64,000 nt of DNA. It comes from Devosia litorisediminis. Its GTDB lineage: Bacteria > Pseudomonadota > Alphaproteobacteria > Rhizobiales > Devosiaceae. The stretch spans positions 310,001 through 374,000 of the forward strand of contig NZ_JAGXTP010000003.1 of the NCBI RefSeq assembly GCF_018334155.1, read 5' to 3'. The position numbers and the translations under genes are program-made. Position 1 is the stretch's first letter; the number at the start of each line of letters is the position of its first letter. Under the pieces are notes generated by a model, which was not told where the DNA came from, ran no database searches, and saw only the letters and a program-made list of their open reading frames with translations. Shown piece by piece: positions 55,649 through 63,552 of the stretch.

Positions 55649-55810
55649 GTAATCGATAAACCCTTGAGGGAAATCTGGACGACTAGTCTATTTGGGAGGG
55701 TAGGCACCGCGCAGCGACCCGGGCGGGTCAGCTTGTGAAATGGGATGCGTTAAAAGCCACATAACCCGATCTGGCGGTTGTTTCAAGGTTGAACCGTCGC
55801 CCAACCGCCA

Positions 55811-55824
55811 GATTCACGTGAAAC
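55811..55824. other. parS site 7
   Basis: GATTCACGTGAAAC in the gap between hemJ and rho, eight bases from the hemJ stop. The parS nearest to the putative origin, about 1.5 kb away. Confidence 0.85.
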
Positions 55825-55831
55825 AGCGATT

Positions 55832-56257
55832 TTAGAATGGCCGAACGATCACCATGATCACGATGATGATTGCCAGAACGAAGGGAATTTCATTGATCGC
55901 CCGGTAGAATTTGTGACTGCGGGTATTGCGGTCTTGGGCGAAGCCCCGCAGCAGGCTGCCGTAAAACCCGTGCACGCCACTCAGGGCGATAACCATCACC
56001 GCTTTAACCCACATCCAGCCCTGGGAAAAATCGACCAGTCCGAACCCGAAGGCCAGCCACAAGCCAAAGATCCAGGTGGCCAGCATGGCCGGGGTGATAA
56101 TTCCCCGATAAAGCCGTCTTTCCATGACCTTGAAGGTCTCGGATTTGTCCGAGCCCACCGCCGCGTCAGCGTGATAAACAAACAGCCTTGGCAGGTACAT
56201 CATCCCCGCCATCCAGGCGATCACCGAAAGCACATGCGCGGCCTTGACCCATTCCAT
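55832..56257 (-). CDS. hemJ: Protoporphyrinogen IX oxidase HemJ
   Basis: 141 residues from ATG 56257, with GAGGAG nine bases upstream (the TTG at 56266 overlaps that site). Four membrane helices. Heme-ligand histidine in WVKAAHVLSVIAWMAGMMYLPRLFVYH (in segments) and the conserved lysine/arginine region LYRGIITPAML and NEIPFVLAI. Oxygen-independent oxidation of protoporphyrinogen, the penultimate heme step; it pairs with adjacent hemE (30-base gap). Confidence 0.94.
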   Translation of the reverse strand: MEWVKAAHVLSVIAWMAGMMYLPRLFVYHADAAVGSDKSETFKVMERRLYRGIITPAMLATWIFGLWLAFGFGLVDFSQGWMWVKAVMVIALSGVHGFYGSLLRGFAQDRNTRSHKFYRAINEIPFVLAIIIVIMVIVRPF

Positions 56258-56287
56258 GCTCGCCAACTCCTCAACAGTTCAGCAGAT

Positions 56288-57313
56288 TTAGCCGTTTTTG
56301 ACCCGCTCGATCAGCCGGGCGACATTCTCGATAGGTGTTTCTGGCACAATGCCATGACCGAGATTGAAAATGTGTGGCCTGTCGCTGAAGGCCTCAATGA
56401 TCGCGTCAATCCGGTTGTCCATCTGCGCGCCGCCGGCCACCAGGCGCAGTGGATCGAGATTGCCCTGAACCGGCAGATCCTTGGGCAGGTACCTGGCTGC
56501 AAAATCCAGCGGCGTTGCATAGTCCAGACCCAGCGCATTGACCCCGGTCGCGGCTGCATAGCGCGCCAGATTGCCCGCAGCACCCCTCGGAAAACCGATA
56601 ATGGGCGCATTTGGCACCTTGGCGCGTACGCCTTCGACAATTCGGCGATTGGGATTGATCACCCGCTCGTCAAAAGCCTGATCATCCAGATTAAGGGCCC
56701 AGCTCTCAAACAGCTGCACCACATCGGCACCCGCTGCAAACTGGGCCACCAGATAATCGATACTGGTCTGCACCAGAATATCCATCAGCTGACCAAAAGC
56801 TTCCGGGTGACGCACGGCGAACAGTCGCGCCGCGGCCTGATCAGTCGATCCACGACCGCCGATCATATAGGTCGCCACGGTCCAGGGAGACCCGCAGAAG
56901 CCGATCAGGGTCTTTTCAGGCGCCAGCGCTGCTCGTAACCCCTTCAGGGTCTCCAGCACGGGTGCCAGATGATCCAGAGCCTTCTCCGGCGTCAGCGAAG
57001 CGATACTGGTTTCATCGATCGGGTCGAGAATGGGTCCTTCGCCCTGCGCGAAGCGAACCGACTGGCCCAGCGCATCGGGGATCACCAGAATGTCCGAGAA
57101 CATGATCGCTGCATCGAGATCAAACCGGCGAAGCGGCTGCAGCGAGACTTCAATCGCCAGCTCGGGGGTATAGCAGAGATCAAGGAACCCCTTGGATTGG
57201 GCGCGCGTTGCCCGATACTCAGGCAGATAGCGTCCGGCCTGACGCATGATCCAGATGGGCGGTCGTGCCTGGCGCTCACCGAGCACGGTTGCCAGCAATG
57301 GTTTAACGGTCAC
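56288..57313 (-). CDS. hemE: Uroporphyrinogen decarboxylase
   Basis: 341 residues, GTG start at 57313 with GGAAGGAA upstream. Converts uroporphyrinogen III to coproporphyrinogen III. Signatures: PIWIMRQAGRYLPEYR, the catalytic aspartate in AAIMFSDILVIPDALG, GFCGSPWTVATYMIGG, and the C-terminal NLGHGIVPETP. It borders the putative chromosomal origin, as in Caulobacter. Confidence 0.97.
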   Translation of the reverse strand: MTVKPLLATVLGERQARPPIWIMRQAGRYLPEYRATRAQSKGFLDLCYTPELAIEVSLQPLRRFDLDAAIMFSDILVIPDALGQSVRFAQGEGPILDPIDETSIASLTPEKALDHLAPVLETLKGLRAALAPEKTLIGFCGSPWTVATYMIGGRGSTDQAAARLFAVRHPEAFGQLMDILVQTSIDYLVAQFAAGADVVQLFESWALNLDDQAFDERVINPNRRIVEGVRAKVPNAPIIGFPRGAAGNLARYAAATGVNALGLDYATPLDFAARYLPKDLPVQGNLDPLRLVAGGAQMDNRIDAIIEAFSDRPHIFNLGHGIVPETPIENVARLIERVKNG

Positions 57314-57444
57314 GCCTGACTTCCTTCCAAAACCCCTAAAGAGTCTTTCTGACTTAGTATTTGTATTATCATGGCGGTGTTTTGAGGCAATTCATGGCCA
57401 TCCACAATCACCCTGGCTCGTGGCACAAGCGCGCAGCCCCATGG

Positions 57445-57459
57445 TTAAGACGGTGTTAA
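57445..57459. promoter_or_regulatory. CtrA box 1 in oriC
   Basis: TTAA-GACGGTG-TTAA followed by C: exact match to the CtrA consensus TTAA-N7-TTAAC. Confidence 0.72.
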
Positions 57460-57501
57460 CACTGTCGGTGCCCGCACATGGTTACCAGTCCTTAACAGGT
57501 C

Positions 57502-57516
57502 TTAACGAAAGCTTAA
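57502..57516. promoter_or_regulatory. CtrA box 2 in oriC
   Basis: TTAA-CGAAAGC-TTAA followed by C, exact match. 57 bases from box 1 (start to start). A further TTAAC at 57492 gives three TTAAC repeats at about ten-base spacing. Confidence 0.72.
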
Positions 57517-57738
57517 CGGGCCGACTCCGGAGTCAACGATTCGCTGCGCGCGTGTGCAAAACCGCTTGGCAGGCGAATAACGTTCCGCATGGGTTATCCC
57601 CAGAGCTATCCATAGCCCCCCGGCAGACAGGGGCCGGGCCGAACTGTTAATAGATTGGTAACCAAGTCGAACAAGTTTGCCGATCAGCCAAAGTCATGAG
57701 TCATTGTCACAGCTTGGGCTTGAGCTGGGGATGACAGT

Positions 57739-58350
57739 GTGGAAAACATGCTAGCCATGCTGATCCTTGCGTCCAAGAGCACCACCCGCAAAGCACTGCT
57801 AGAGCAGGCCGGACTGGGTTTTTCCACCGCCCCCGCTGCCATTGATGAGCGGGCACTGGAAACGGCCGCCATTGCTGCCGGCGGCGATGGCCGTGATGTC
57901 GCCCTCCTGCTGGCCAGACACAAGGCTGAGGCGGTCGCCAAAACCCATCCCGGCGCCATTGTGATCGGTGCCGACCAGACATTGAGCCTGGGCACCGAGC
58001 TTTTGCACAAGCCCACTGACCGCCATGATGCCGCCACCCAGCTCGACCATCTGCGTGGCAAGACCCATCGTCTGCATGCGGCGGTGACACTGGTCCGCGA
58101 TGATGTCCTGCTGTGGTCCGACATTCAGACCGCTGAGCTGACCATGCGCGAGTTCACCGCCCAGGAGCGCGACGATGTGCTCGATCGCGAAGGCGACGCC
58201 ATTCTGGCCTCGGTCGGCGGCTATCGGCTCGAAGGGCCCTCCATTCGTCTGTTCGACAAGGTGGTTGGCGACTATTTCACCATTCTGGGCCTGCCCCTGC
58301 TGCGATTGCTGGCGGCGCTGCGCATGATTGCCCCCGAGACGCTGCAGTGA
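57739..58350 (+). CDS. maf: Maf-family nucleotide pyrophosphatase
   Basis: 203 residues with GTG 57739 (GGGGA seven bases upstream); ATG 57748 is an alternative. Hydrolyses noncanonical nucleoside triphosphates. MLILASKSTTRKALLEQAG is the Maf N-terminal loop; VIGADQTLSLG carries the catalytic aspartate; EGDAILASVGGYRLEG and SIRLFDKVVGDYFTILGLPL complete the family pattern. The start region overlaps a DnaA-box-like element. First gene of maf-aroE-coaE-dnaQ. Confidence 0.94.
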   Translation: MENMLAMLILASKSTTRKALLEQAGLGFSTAPAAIDERALETAAIAAGGDGRDVALLLARHKAEAVAKTHPGAIVIGADQTLSLGTELLHKPTDRHDAATQLDHLRGKTHRLHAAVTLVRDDVLLWSDIQTAELTMREFTAQERDDVLDREGDAILASVGGYRLEGPSIRLFDKVVGDYFTILGLPLLRLLAALRMIAPETLQ

Positions 58351-59174
58351 TCATCAAAGCCTTTGTCATCGGTCATCCGATCAATCACTCGCGCTCGCCC
58401 CTGATCCATGGCAACTGGCTGGCGCAACACGCCATTGCCGGCAGCTATGAAGCGATCGATGTGGCGCCCGCCGATTTGCCAGCCTTCTTCCAACGCCTGC
58501 GCAGTGGCGAATTTGCCGGCGGCAATGTCACTATCCCGCACAAGGAAGCCGTGTTCGCCCTTTGCGACAGCATTGATCCCCTCGCCACCACCATTGGCGC
58601 GGTCAATACGCTGGTGGTCAACAATGGCCAGGTGCATGGCACCAATACCGACTATCTCGGCTTTCTGGGCAATCTGGACGCCGGCGCGCCCGGTTGGGAC
58701 CGTGCCGGCCGCCCGGCTATCGTGATGGGGGCTGGCGGGGCTGCCCGGGCCATTCTGGTGGCGCTCAAGAGCCGCAACATCCCTGTTCACCTGCTCAATC
58801 GCACCCGTGCCACCGCTGACAAGCTGGCAAGAGAAATTGGTGGGGCCATCACCGCCGGTGCGCTGGGCGATTTCAACGCCCTGGCGCCGGGTGCGGGCCT
58901 TGTCGTCAATACCACCTCGATCGGCATGCACGGCACCCGGTTTAAGGATCTGGCCCTCGACCACTTGCCTGACGACGCGCTGATCACCGATATTGTCTAT
59001 GTGCCGCTGGTAACTCCCTTGCTGGCCGATGCCCGCGCTCGTGGCCTCAGAACGGTCGATGGGCTGGGGATGCTGCTGCATCAGGCCGTGCCGGGGTTCA
59101 GTGCCTGGTTCGGCGTGCGCCCTAATGTGACACCGGCCCTGCGCGCGACGATTGAAGCGGCGCTGGAGCATTGA
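58347..59174 (+). CDS. aroE: Shikimate dehydrogenase
   Basis: 275 residues; GTG start overlapping the maf stop (GTGA). Reduces 3-dehydroshikimate with NADPH. Substrate segment GHPINHSRSPLIHGNWL, catalytic lysine in NVTIPHKEAV, GAVNTLV, and the dinucleotide fold VMGAGGAARAIL with LLNRT. Normal length. Confidence 0.96.
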   Translation: MIIKAFVIGHPINHSRSPLIHGNWLAQHAIAGSYEAIDVAPADLPAFFQRLRSGEFAGGNVTIPHKEAVFALCDSIDPLATTIGAVNTLVVNNGQVHGTNTDYLGFLGNLDAGAPGWDRAGRPAIVMGAGGAARAILVALKSRNIPVHLLNRTRATADKLAREIGGAITAGALGDFNALAPGAGLVVNTTSIGMHGTRFKDLALDHLPDDALITDIVYVPLVTPLLADARARGLRTVDGLGMLLHQAVPGFSAWFGVRPNVTPALRATIEAALEH

Positions 59175-59176
59175 GC

Positions 59177-59770
59177 ATGTGGCGCATTGGAGTGACCGGC
59201 TCGATCGCTACCGGCAAATCCACTGTGTTGCAGGCCTTTGGTGATCTCGGTGTTCCGGTATTTTCTGCCGATCAGGCCGTGGCCGAGCTCTATAGAGGCC
59301 AGGCAGTGGCCCCGATCGAGGCGCTGTTTCCCGGCACGGCACGCGATGGCGCCATCGACAAGGCAGCCCTGTCGCGCGCGCTGACGGCCGATCCATCTGG
59401 CTTTGCGCGCCTTGAAGCCATCGTGCACCCCCTGGTGCGCGAGCGCATTGCCCGGTTTTTCGAAGACGCTCAGGCGCAGGGTCACAAGCTGGCAGTTGTT
59501 GAGGTCCCCCTGCTGTTTGAAAGCGGCTTCGACTATGGTTTTGACGCAGTTGCGGTGACCTGGGTCGATCCCGCCATCCAGCGACAACGTGCCCTGGCGC
59601 GTCCAGCAATGAGCGGGGAAAAGCTCGACACCATCCTTGCCCGCCAGATGCCACAGGCCGAAAAGAAGGCACGGGCGAGCTATCTGTTTGATACCGCCAT
59701 GCCGATCGAAGAGACCCGCGAGATGGTCGCCGCTCTGGTGGCTGCAATTCGCGCCAGGGATGCCAGCTAA
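59177..59770 (+). CDS. coaE: Dephospho-CoA kinase
   Basis: 197 residues from ATG 59177, three bases after the aroE stop. Phosphorylates dephospho-CoA, the last CoA step. P-loop GSIATGKST (8-16), VFSADQAVAELY, EVPLLFESGFDYGFDAVAV and the RQMPQAEKKARA lid. dnaQ begins at the next base after the stop. Confidence 0.96.
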   Translation: MWRIGVTGSIATGKSTVLQAFGDLGVPVFSADQAVAELYRGQAVAPIEALFPGTARDGAIDKAALSRALTADPSGFARLEAIVHPLVRERIARFFEDAQAQGHKLAVVEVPLLFESGFDYGFDAVAVTWVDPAIQRQRALARPAMSGEKLDTILARQMPQAEKKARASYLFDTAMPIEETREMVAALVAAIRARDAS

Positions 59771-60484
59771 ATGAACCGCGAGATCGTCCTCGATACCGAA
59801 ACCACCGGCCTGTCCCCCGCTTCGGGCGACCGTCTGGTTGAAATCGGCTGCGTTGAGCTGATCAACCACATTCCCTCGGGCAATCACTACCACGTCTATA
59901 TCAACCCGCAGCGCTCCATGCCCGAAGAGGCGTTCCGCGTGCACGGGCTGAGCGAGGAATTCCTTGCCGACAAGGCCTTGTTTGGGGACGTGGTCAGCGA
60001 TTTTCAGGCGTTTATCGGCGACGCCACACTGGTCATCCATAACGCGCCTTTCGATATGGGCTTTCTCAATGCCGAGCTGGAACGCGCCGGCCACAAGCCA
60101 TTAGCCAATCGGGTCATCGACACAGTCATGCTGGCGCGCCAGAAGCACCCGGGTGCCCGTGTCAGCCTTGATGCGATGTGCAAGCACTACGGTATCGACA
60201 ATTCGCGCCGCACGCTGCATGGGGCCCTGCTCGATAGCGAAATCCTGGCCGAGGTCTATCTCGAGCTGCTGGGCGGCAAGCAGGTCAGTCTCGCCCTGAT
60301 CGCCGAAAGCAATGTGTCGGGCGCTGATGCCATCGCCACCCGCGTCACCGCCACCGCGCGGCCAACGCCGCTGCCAAGCCGGCTGACCCAGGCCGAAGCT
60401 GAGGCCCATGCCGCCTTCATCGGCAAGCTCGGTGACGACGCCATCTGGCAGAAATACCGCCAGGACGTCGTTTCGGCCTCCTGA
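59771..60484 (+). CDS. dnaQ: DNA polymerase III epsilon subunit (proofreading exonuclease)
   Basis: 237 residues. DEDDh exonuclease: DTETTGL (Exo I), HNAPFDMGFLNAEL (Exo II) and HGALLDSEILAEVY (Exo III with histidine). The clamp-binding and alpha-binding tail follows residue 190. Last gene of the maf operon; converges with secB across a bidirectional hairpin. Confidence 0.96.
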   Translation: MNREIVLDTETTGLSPASGDRLVEIGCVELINHIPSGNHYHVYINPQRSMPEEAFRVHGLSEEFLADKALFGDVVSDFQAFIGDATLVIHNAPFDMGFLNAELERAGHKPLANRVIDTVMLARQKHPGARVSLDAMCKHYGIDNSRRTLHGALLDSEILAEVYLELLGGKQVSLALIAESNVSGADAIATRVTATARPTPLPSRLTQAEAEAHAAFIGKLGDDAIWQKYRQDVVSAS

Positions 60485-60495
60485 TACCAGCCAAC

Positions 60496-60519
60496 AAAAA
60501 ACCCCGGAGTGATCCGGGG
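60496..60519 (-). terminator. Terminator between dnaQ and secB
   Basis: CCCCGGA (60502-60508) with TCCGGGG (60513-60519), loop GTGA. On the minus strand (after secB) it is followed by a run of six T; on the plus strand (after dnaQ) by CTCTTC, so it acts mainly for secB. Confidence 0.85.
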
Positions 60520-60553
60520 CTCTTCAAATTCATATTCAGCGATCAGGGACCGA

Positions 60554-61069
60554 TCAGTTGGGCTTGTCGGCGCCATCTGGCGTGGCCAGCGGTGCAGCGC
60601 CCTGCTGGGCAGCCAGCTTGGCCAGGTTCTGCCGGTAGATGGCAGCAAAATCGACGGGCTCCATCATCAGTGGCGGGAAGCCACCCTGCTGGGTCACGCT
60701 GGCCAGCACCTGGCGGGCAAACGGGAAGATCAGGCGTGGGCATTCGATCATCAGCAGCTGGCTCAGAGTTGCCTCGGGCACATTCTGCAGACGGAACACG
60801 CCGCCATAGATCAGTTCGACATTGAACAGCACTGTCTCTTCGCGATTGGCCTTGGCATTGAGCGTCAGCTCAACGGCATAGACTTCGTCGGTCTGCTTCT
60901 TGACCGCGACCGAAATCGAGACGTTGAAGGCCGGGTTGCCGCCGCCCGCCATGATCGAACCGGGTGCGCCGGGATTTTCGAAGGACAGATCACGGATATA
61001 CTGGCCCACCATGTTCATCGAGGGCGTGTTGGCCTGGGCTGTTGCGTCGCCCTGGGTCTCGTCAGTCAT
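60554..61069 (-). CDS. secB: Protein export chaperone SecB
   Basis: 171 residues from ATG 61069 with AGGAA upstream; longer frame not conserved. Tetrameric chaperone that holds preproteins for SecA. Core: VGQYIRDLSFENPGAP, NVSISVAVKKQTDEVYAVELTLNA (as parts), EIYGGVF-like VELIYGGVFRL, and LIFPFARQVLASVTQQGGFPPLMMEPVDF. N- and C-terminal tails are short and disordered. Confidence 0.97.
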   Translation of the reverse strand: MTDETQGDATAQANTPSMNMVGQYIRDLSFENPGAPGSIMAGGGNPAFNVSISVAVKKQTDEVYAVELTLNAKANREETVLFNVELIYGGVFRLQNVPEATLSQLLMIECPRLIFPFARQVLASVTQQGGFPPLMMEPVDFAAIYRQNLAKLAAQQGAAPLATPDGADKPN

Positions 61070-61150
61070 AGACGGTTCCTTTGTCGAAAAAACGTTGCAG
61101 CTGGCTACCATCTTTGGGGTGAGGCCACAAGCGCGAGCCACCCCTAAGGG

Positions 61151-61609
61151 TTACTGTGGGCGGTAATCGTCGTCGTCCAGATCAATCACGCCGGGGCCGC
61201 CAACGCGGGGTTCATCGGGTTGATCAGAGCGGCGATAGCTGCTGGTGGCGCTGACCACGGTGAACCGACTGGCCAGCCCCGCATAGATCCAGCTGCGCAC
61301 CGGCGGCAGCAGCAGGCCCAGCGCCACGAAGTCACTCAGAAAGCCCGGCAGAATCAATAGCAGCGCGGCCAGCCCGATCATCATGGCGTCGGCAATGGTG
61401 CGGCCGGGCAATTTGCCGGTGCTGACATTGTTGCGCAGCTGGCCGAGCACCTGCAGCCCCTGCAGGCGCAGCACCACCCCACCAAGCAGCGCTGCGCCTA
61501 TAATCAGCGCCAGCGTAGGAAACAGGCCGATGGTCTGCCCCACCTTGATGAAGATCGCGATCTCGATAATGGGCAACACAAGCAGGCTAAGAGCAAAAAA
61601 TCGGGCCAA
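61151..61609 (-). CDS. fxsA: FxsA family membrane protein
   Basis: 152 residues from TTG 61609 (M-ARFFALSLLVLPIIEIAIF), chosen because AAGGA lies nine bases upstream; a TTG at 61642 would add 11 residues. Two hydrophobic N-terminal segments and GLFPTLALIIGAALLGGVVLRLQGL, then LLILPGFLSDFVALGLLLPPVR, the FxsA pattern. Role unknown; in E. coli overproduction suppresses F-plasmid exclusion of phage T7. Divergent from the Tim44-like gene. Confidence 0.9.
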   Translation of the reverse strand: MARFFALSLLVLPIIEIAIFIKVGQTIGLFPTLALIIGAALLGGVVLRLQGLQVLGQLRNNVSTGKLPGRTIADAMMIGLAALLLILPGFLSDFVALGLLLPPVRSWIYAGLASRFTVVSATSSYRRSDQPDEPRVGGPGVIDLDDDDYRPQ

Positions 61610-61769
61610 GGTCGGGTTTCCTTCTCGCGCAAAGCGCGGCAAAACGGCGTTTACCCCATCGTGAACTGGTTTTGGGGTGAGGCTTTGCCTATATATAGTT
61701 CAAATCTGGCGCTCAGCGAGCGCTCCCGCGTCATTTTCCGACGTAGTCGACGGTAAGGTGCATTGCTCA

Positions 61770-62483
61770 ATGGACGAATTCTTCGATCTGCCCACTCTCA
61801 TCGTGATCGCTATCGCGGTTTTCGTGCTGTTCCGGCTGCGCTCCGTATTGGGCACCCGCACCGGCACCGAGCGCCCACCGCTTGAGCGCCGCAAGCCCAG
61901 CGACACCCCGGCCAATGAAGACACCGTGGTGCCGCTGCGTCCCAAGGGCACGGCTGCCCCCGAGCTTGATGAGGAACGCCGCGCCCGCAAGGTTGAGGCT
62001 GAGATCGAACAGTTCTCCCATGGCGATGCTGAACTGGCCGCCGGCTTCAAGGAAGTGGCTGACGCCGATCCGACCTTCACGCCCAAATCCTTTCTCGATG
62101 GTGCCAAGCAGGCCTATGAGATGATCGTGACCGGCTACGCCACCGGCGATCGGGCAACGCTGAAGAACCTGCTCGAAAAGGACGTCTATGAAGGCTTCCA
62201 GAGCGCCATCACCGAGCGCGAGGCCGCTGGCCAGACTGTTGATTTCACCTTTGTGGGTCTGCCCAAGGTCGAATATTCCGACGCTGAATTCGACAAGAAG
62301 ACCGTCACGCTGACCGTGCGCTTCCACGCCGAAGTAGTCTCGGCGACCCGCGACAAAGACGGCAATCTGGTTGATGGCAATGCCGATCAGGTCCAGACCA
62401 TCGCCGATGAATGGACCTTTGCGCGCAATCCCAAATCGCGCGACCCCAACTGGAAAGTCGTTTCCACCAGCCAGCTCGACTGA
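61770..62483 (+). CDS. Tim44/TimA-domain protein
   Basis: 237 residues from ATG 61770. One N-terminal membrane anchor (LIVIAIAVFVLFRL, about 9-22), a disordered linker, then the Tim44-like domain from about residue 95 (AKQAYEMIVTGYATGDRATLKNLLEKDVYEGFQSAI, ADEWTFAR and DPNWKVVSTSQ). Bacterial TimA is an inner-membrane protein related to the mitochondrial import motor; function in bacteria unclear. In many rhizobia mltA follows, but here smr follows after 30 bases. Confidence 0.92.
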   Translation: MDEFFDLPTLIVIAIAVFVLFRLRSVLGTRTGTERPPLERRKPSDTPANEDTVVPLRPKGTAAPELDEERRARKVEAEIEQFSHGDAELAAGFKEVADADPTFTPKSFLDGAKQAYEMIVTGYATGDRATLKNLLEKDVYEGFQSAITEREAAGQTVDFTFVGLPKVEYSDAEFDKKTVTLTVRFHAEVVSATRDKDGNLVDGNADQVQTIADEWTFARNPKSRDPNWKVVSTSQLD

Positions 62484-62513
62484 ACCGAAAGCGGCGCGGC
62501 GGGTTCATGACTC

Positions 62514-63107
62514 ATGTCTAAGCGTGATCCCCGGCGCCTGCCGCATGACTTTCATCTCTGGACGGCCGTCGCCGCGACGGTCGATCCGCTGCGGCGCAAG
62601 GGGCTGCTCAAGCTGGGCACCGGCCCCCTGCCCCTGCCCGCTGAGGAACCACCACGGCAGGCCCCGGCCAATGGCAAGGCCGCGCCCAAGCGCCAGGCGC
62701 CGCGCGAGCCGTTCCTGCCCCCCTATCAGGCCCCTCAGGCCAATAGCGCGCCGCCCGACAAGGCGGTTGATCCCTCGATCCGCAAAAAGCTGGGTCGCGG
62801 CCGCATCGAGATTGACGGCAAGATCGATCTGCATGACATGACCCAGGCCGAGGCCCGCTCTGCGCTGCACAGATTTGTCCAGGCCAAGGTGGCTCAGGGC
62901 GCCCGTACCATTCTGGTGATTACCGGCAAGGGCCTGAAATCCGATGATGATTATATCGCCGCCATGACCGGTCGGGGCATTTTGCGCACCATGCTGCCCA
63001 TCTGGCTTAACGAGCCGTCTCTGGCGCCGCTGGTGTCGGGTTGGTCGGCCGCCGCGCGCAGCCATGGTGGGGAGGGGGCGTGGTATGTGCGCCTGCGTCG
63101 CCGATGA
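62514..63107 (+). CDS. Smr domain protein
   Basis: 197 residues. Basic, proline-rich N-terminal half (to about 110), then the Smr domain with KIDLHDMTQAEARSALHRFV (LDLHG variant) and TILVITGKG (TGxG). Smr domains are nickases or ribonucleases acting on structured nucleic acids. ATGA overlap with the XRE gene downstream. Confidence 0.9.
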   Translation: MSKRDPRRLPHDFHLWTAVAATVDPLRRKGLLKLGTGPLPLPAEEPPRQAPANGKAAPKRQAPREPFLPPYQAPQANSAPPDKAVDPSIRKKLGRGRIEIDGKIDLHDMTQAEARSALHRFVQAKVAQGARTILVITGKGLKSDDDYIAAMTGRGILRTMLPIWLNEPSLAPLVSGWSAAARSHGGEGAWYVRLRRR

Positions 63108-63472
63108 CCCCATTGGGTGCCCGTATCCGCCAATTGCGCGAGGAGCGCGGCATTTCCCTCAAGGAAATGGCCGCCGCGCTCAATGTCTCTAGCGCCTATC
63201 TTTCGGCGCTCGAGCATGGCCATCGCGGCAAGCCCACCGGCTTTTTGCTGCACCGTATCATCGCCTTTTTCAATGTCATTTGGGATGAGGCCGAAGAGCT
63301 GCAGCGGCTGGCCGAAATCAGCGACCCCAAGATTACCATCGATACCGGCGGCATGCTGCCCGAAGCCACCGAGCTGACCAATCGGCTGGCTGCCGATATT
63401 GCCCGGCTTGATGCCGAGGATCTGCACGCCCTGCGCGACGAACTCGCCCGCCGGGCCTCCCGCAAGCGCTGA
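63104..63472 (+). CDS. XRE-family transcriptional regulator
   Basis: 122 residues from ATG 63104, overlapping the smr stop. Helix-turn-helix at residues 5-60 (LGARIRQLREERGISLKEMAAAL, then VSSAYLSALEHGHRG), followed by a helical region. Cotranslated with the Smr gene. Targets unknown. Confidence 0.92.
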   Translation: MTPLGARIRQLREERGISLKEMAAALNVSSAYLSALEHGHRGKPTGFLLHRIIAFFNVIWDEAEELQRLAEISDPKITIDTGGMLPEATELTNRLAADIARLDAEDLHALRDELARRASRKR

Positions 63473-63498
63473 GTTTTCTCGTTCCTCGCTTGACCCAC

Positions 63499-63530
63499 GA
63501 TGTCATCCCGGCCTGCGCCGGGGTGACATC
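63499..63530. repeat. Extragenic palindrome (REP-like) between XRE gene and hslU
   Basis: 14-base arms (63499-63512 with 63517-63530) with one G-T mismatch, loop CTGC. The core GTCATCCCGGC is a frequent extragenic palindrome in alphaproteobacteria. Lies between converging genes and may also act as a bidirectional terminator, though without a T-run. Confidence 0.6.
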
Positions 63531-63552
63531 GCATTTGTGACGGGTTCGTCGG

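Larger units (their letters stand above)
57320..57746. other. Putative chromosomal replication origin (oriC)
   Basis: About 425 bases with no gene, between hemE and maf, which diverge. It carries two perfect CtrA boxes (57445-57459, 57502-57516) with an extra TTAA at N6 spacing (57492), DnaA-box-like 9-mers TTATCCCCA (57594-57602), TTTTCCACA on the minus strand (57738-57746), CCATCCACA (57398-57406) and CTATCCATA (57606-57614). Five GANTC methylation sites occur (57341, 57523, 57530, 57538, 57698), and there is an A+T-rich stretch near 57350-57372. hemE to the left and maf-dnaQ to the right point away from it. The Caulobacter origin also lies next to hemE with CtrA and DnaA sites. Confidence 0.82.

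Noticed and set aside
57492..57505. Third CtrA box in the origin
   Set aside because: TTAA repeats are separated by six, not seven, bases; kept only as a note in the oriC entry.
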